Positions 14,073 through 15,526 of a stretch of 15,526 nt of DNA are shown one piece after another. This DNA is from Thermofilum sp. (GTDB taxonomy: Archaea; Thermoproteota; Thermoprotei; Thermofilales; Thermofilaceae), in contig JAJHRM010000030.1 in the NCBI GenBank assembly GCA_020832965.1, positions 1 through 15,526 on the forward strand. The letters are read 5' to 3'. How positions within the stretch are numbered: position 1 is the stretch's first letter; every line of letters begins with the position of its first letter. A program made the position numbers and the translations under genes. The notes beneath the pieces are model-generated. The model was given only the letters and a program-made list of their open reading frames with translations. It had not been told where the DNA came from and ran no database searches.

Positions 14073-14498
14073 TCATTCCTCTGAGCTTCCCAGGTTGTTC
14101 CTTAATAGTTCCTCTACACTTATAGACTTGACTGCTCTCTGCGCCGTGCTTCTTAGTTTTTCATCCTCTGATACAAGTATTAAACCATGTTTTTGCGCTA
14201 GGACAACGTACGAGGCATCATATGCAGTTAGCTCTAGCTTTACTGCAGCTTTGAAAATTTCCTCTTCAAGCCCTTCCACGTCTAGCGCATCCATGTAATT
14301 TACTACCCTCTTAATTAACGCTACAAGCTGGAAAGCCCTGTCTAGTGGAAGGGTTTTAGTGAGGCAAACCTCTTTCCATAGGGCATTTAAAACCTCGTAG
14401 TAAGTTAATCATTGCACATAGTTTCTAGCAAGCAAGTCAAGTCTTCTAAGCTTGATCGCCTCTATAAGCGATGACGCATCGTAAAGAAATTTGTACAT
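14073..14498 (-). pseudogene. vapC: VapC-type PIN-domain toxin gene with in-frame TGA
   Basis: Reading from the ATG at 14498 gives one frame of 141 codons to the TGA at 14075-14073, interrupted by TGA at 14411-14409 (codon 30). Before the stop the frame gives MYKFLYDASSLIEAIK; after it, LTYYEVLNALWKE, later LTAYDASYVVLAQ and LVSEDEKLR. The four PIN-domain acidic positions are all kept: D7, E35, D94 and D112. Length without the stop is normal for VapC ribonucleases. A product re-started at the ATG at 14294 would have only D94 and D112 and should be inactive. The ATG overlaps the antitoxin stop as TGATG, the usual vapBC coupling. The intact flanking frame indicates a recent single-base nonsense change, or a sequencing error. 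Confidence 0.8.
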
Positions 14499-14740
14499 CA
14501 GCGCATCTCCCTATCTTCCCTAACATGCTTCACTATTCTCTCAACATCTATAGCGTCAAGAACTTCCCGCAGGTCATCAAGCTCCCCTTTTAGCTTTTCC
14601 AGCTCCCTCTTCTCCACCTCCTCTTCTAGTTTCTCTCTTAGAAATTGGGATATGTTTATCCCAAGTGCCTTCGCCTTTTCAGCGATTTCCCTCTTGACCT
14701 TTGTGGAGACGGTAATGTAGCTTTTCATTATTACTACCAT
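14498..14740 (-). CDS. vapB: VapB-type antitoxin
   Basis: The 80-aa product would neutralise the adjacent VapC toxin and repress its own promoter as a dimer. Near the N-terminus, MKSYITVSTKVKREIAEKAK leads into GINISQFLREKLEEEVEKRE, the strand-helix-helix layout of CopG/CcdA-like antitoxins; 'NISQFLREKLEEEV' is typical. The C-terminal half (ELEKLKGELDDLREVLDAID onward) is charged and helical, the part that wraps the toxin. Of three possible starts (TTG 14752, ATG 14740, ATG 14728), 14740 is preferred because a TATA box centred at about 14763 predicts a leaderless transcript there. It ends in TGATG, sharing bases with the vapC ATG. With its toxin interrupted it may be a free antitoxin. Confidence 0.85.
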   Translation of the reverse strand: MVVIMKSYITVSTKVKREIAEKAKALGINISQFLREKLEEEVEKRELEKLKGELDDLREVLDAIDVERIVKHVREDREMR

Positions 14741-14758
14741 TTTTCCTACCAAGCATGC

Positions 14759-14766
14759 CTAATATA
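14759..14766 (-). promoter_or_regulatory. TATA box of vapBC
   Basis: Minus-strand ACTATATTA, centred near 14763, about 24-26 bp upstream of the ATG at 14740. Confidence 0.45.
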
Positions 14767-14767
14767 G

Positions 14768-14929
14768 TTAACTCCCACGCGCCTCAAGCTTACTAATGTA
14801 TTCTTCTATAGCTTTTTGAGGCACTAGTCCATGCCAGGAGGTGAAGAAGGCTTTTCCTCCTAATAAGAACGTGCGCTTGATGCTTTCATTATACTTTCGG
14901 GGTTTATCAGGTTGAAGTTTAATAAGCCT
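14768..14929 (-). pseudogene. Small gene fragment, 53 codons without a start
   Basis: The minus-strand frame from the TAG at 14932-14930 to the TAA at 14770-14768 reads RLIKLQPDKPRKYNESIKRT, then FLLGGKAFFTSWHGLVPQKA and IEEYISKLEARGS. The aromatic/Gly core followed by an amphipathic helix looks like the C-terminal end of a real protein. No normal start codon is present, and the frame upstream of the TAG is low-complexity. It lies directly upstream of vapB on the same strand. Not recognised; it may be chance, but the composition is protein-like. Confidence 0.3.
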
Positions 14930-14935
14930 CTAGGA

Positions 14936-14945
14936 TGCTATAAAG
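14936..14945 (+). promoter_or_regulatory. Putative TATA box of herA
   Basis: TGCTATAAAG centred near 14941 predicts a start near 14967, leaving a leader of about 50 nt before the ATG at 15018. If used, herA has a leadered mRNA, unlike most genes here. Confidence 0.35.
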
Positions 14946-15017
14946 TTGTGTGCGGGGACATAGCCAGGGGTTGTTGTGGGGGTTTTCGGAGCCTTCTAGG
15001 GGAAAGCTCAGCCACTG

Positions 15018-15526
15018 ATGCCTGTGCAGCGGGGGGTGTTGGAGGTGCTGGTGCAGGTTGGCAGGATTGTTGAGGAATCTACTCCTGAGACATTCGTCTT
15101 CGTCACGAGCAAGGATGTTTACCCGGCGAAGTACGAGTACGTCCTTGTGAGGTCGAGGGAGGTTGTTGACGGCAGGGAGAGGGAGGTCGATGTCCTGTGC
15201 CAGGTTGTAGGGGTTGTTTCGAGGAGCTCTGCTTACACGAGTAAGCTCGACCTCGAGAGCCTTGAGAGGATTCACCAGGCGGGCATAGATGACGCTAACC
15301 TCCTCTGCGTAGCTAGGAGCCTGGGGTTCCTTGTGGAGGAGGATGGCAGGAGGGTCGTGCTTATGCCTAGGCGGGCCTTCTTCCCGGGGAACCCGGTTTA
15401 CCTGGCTCCCGACGAGTTTGTGGAGGAGTTTTTCTCGTACCCCCCTGAGGAGGGCATCCGCATCGGGGACCTCGTGAGTAGGGCAAGCGTGGGCGTGCAT
15501 CTGTCTGTGAACGGGTTTAGGAGGCA
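15018..15526 (+). CDS. herA: HerA DNA translocase/helicase, N-terminal part (cut by window edge)
   Basis: HerA is the hexameric FtsK-like ATPase that drives NurA during DNA-end resection. The visible 169 residues form the N-terminal HAS-barrel domain: LVQVGRIVEESTPETFVFV (11-29), then a middle with DVLCQVVGVVSRSSAY (57-72), and a typical exit with VLMPRRAFFPGNPVYLAPDEFV and ending VGVHLSVNGFRR, the segment that leads into the Walker A domain of HerA proteins. The Walker A itself lies beyond the edge. The ATG at 15018 is the first start after an in-frame TAG at 14997; later GTG/TTG codons (15036, 15039) are alternatives, with GGAGGTG shortly after. The frame has no ATG-to-stop ORF within the window because it runs off the end. 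Confidence 0.82.
   Translation, partial: MPVQRGVLEVLVQVGRIVEESTPETFVFVTSKDVYPAKYEYVLVRSREVVDGREREVDVLCQVVGVVSRSSAYTSKLDLESLERIHQAGIDDANLLCVARSLGFLVEEDGRRVVLMPRRAFFPGNPVYLAPDEFVEEFFSYPPEEGIRIGDLVSRASVGVHLSVNGFRR

Noticed and set aside
14409..14411. TGA in vapC as a selenocysteine codon
   Set aside because: Selenocysteine machinery is known in only a few other archaeal lineages, the position is not a redox site in PIN domains, and no SECIS-like element was seen.
14919..15500. 193-codon minus-strand open frame over herA
   Set aside because: It is antisense to the herA frame, which encodes a recognisable HAS-barrel; the minus frame is His/Pro/Asn/Arg-rich low-complexity sequence.

Overview
The window looks like a chromosomal segment of a hyperthermophilic archaeon of the Thermoproteota (crenarchaeal) lineage. 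Reasons: an archaeal HerA/NurA DNA-end-processing pair, a peroxiredoxin of the Aeropyrum pernix thioredoxin-peroxidase type, a VapBC toxin-antitoxin locus, frequent GTG/TTG starts, and A/T-rich TATA boxes 25-30 nt upstream of start codons, as expected for leaderless transcripts. A Thermofilum-like organism would fit, but I cannot prove the genus from sequence alone. No rRNA, tRNA, CRISPR array or complete insertion sequence was found.

Layout. (1) Positions 1-1848, minus strand: an ABC-2-type exporter, with the ATPase first and a multi-spanning permease overlapping its 3' end. The permease begins at a GTG and runs off the left edge; it has no ATG near its start. (2) 1936-2607, minus: a Cys-free coiled-coil protein with a C-terminal ribbon-helix-helix-like segment, whose promoter carries a perfect 7-bp inverted repeat at the predicted transcription start. 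(3) 2656-6141, minus: three overlapping genes forming one operon, namely a threonine-synthase-like PLP enzyme, a DUF1611 P-loop protein and a PP-loop ATP-pyrophosphatase resembling the bacterial glutamate-epimerising enzyme MurL. This is the best candidate here for an undescribed amino-acid pathway. (4) 6380-7048, plus: a DUF554 membrane protein. (5) 7049-7446: a gene-free, GC-rich stretch with several strong RNA helices, possibly a non-coding RNA.

(6) 7447-8487, minus: a zinc alcohol dehydrogenase. (7) 8651-9391, plus: a membrane-anchored PH-domain protein with a SHOCT tail. (8) 9577-11265, minus: a secreted, membrane-anchored BNR/Asp-box propeller protein. (9) 11338-11704: an A/T-rich intergenic region with an orphan promoter, a possible small RNA and a 14-bp palindrome. 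(10) 11705-12364, plus: peroxiredoxin. (11) 12379-15526: nurA and the start of herA on the plus strand, separated and flanked by decaying minus-strand genes: an 85-residue open fragment without a start, a vapBC pair whose vapC carries an in-frame TGA, and a 53-residue fragment.

Functional picture: export, redox and peroxide defence, recombination/DNA-end processing, and one unexplained three-enzyme operon. The nurA-herA neighbourhood appears to have received accessory DNA that is now decaying.
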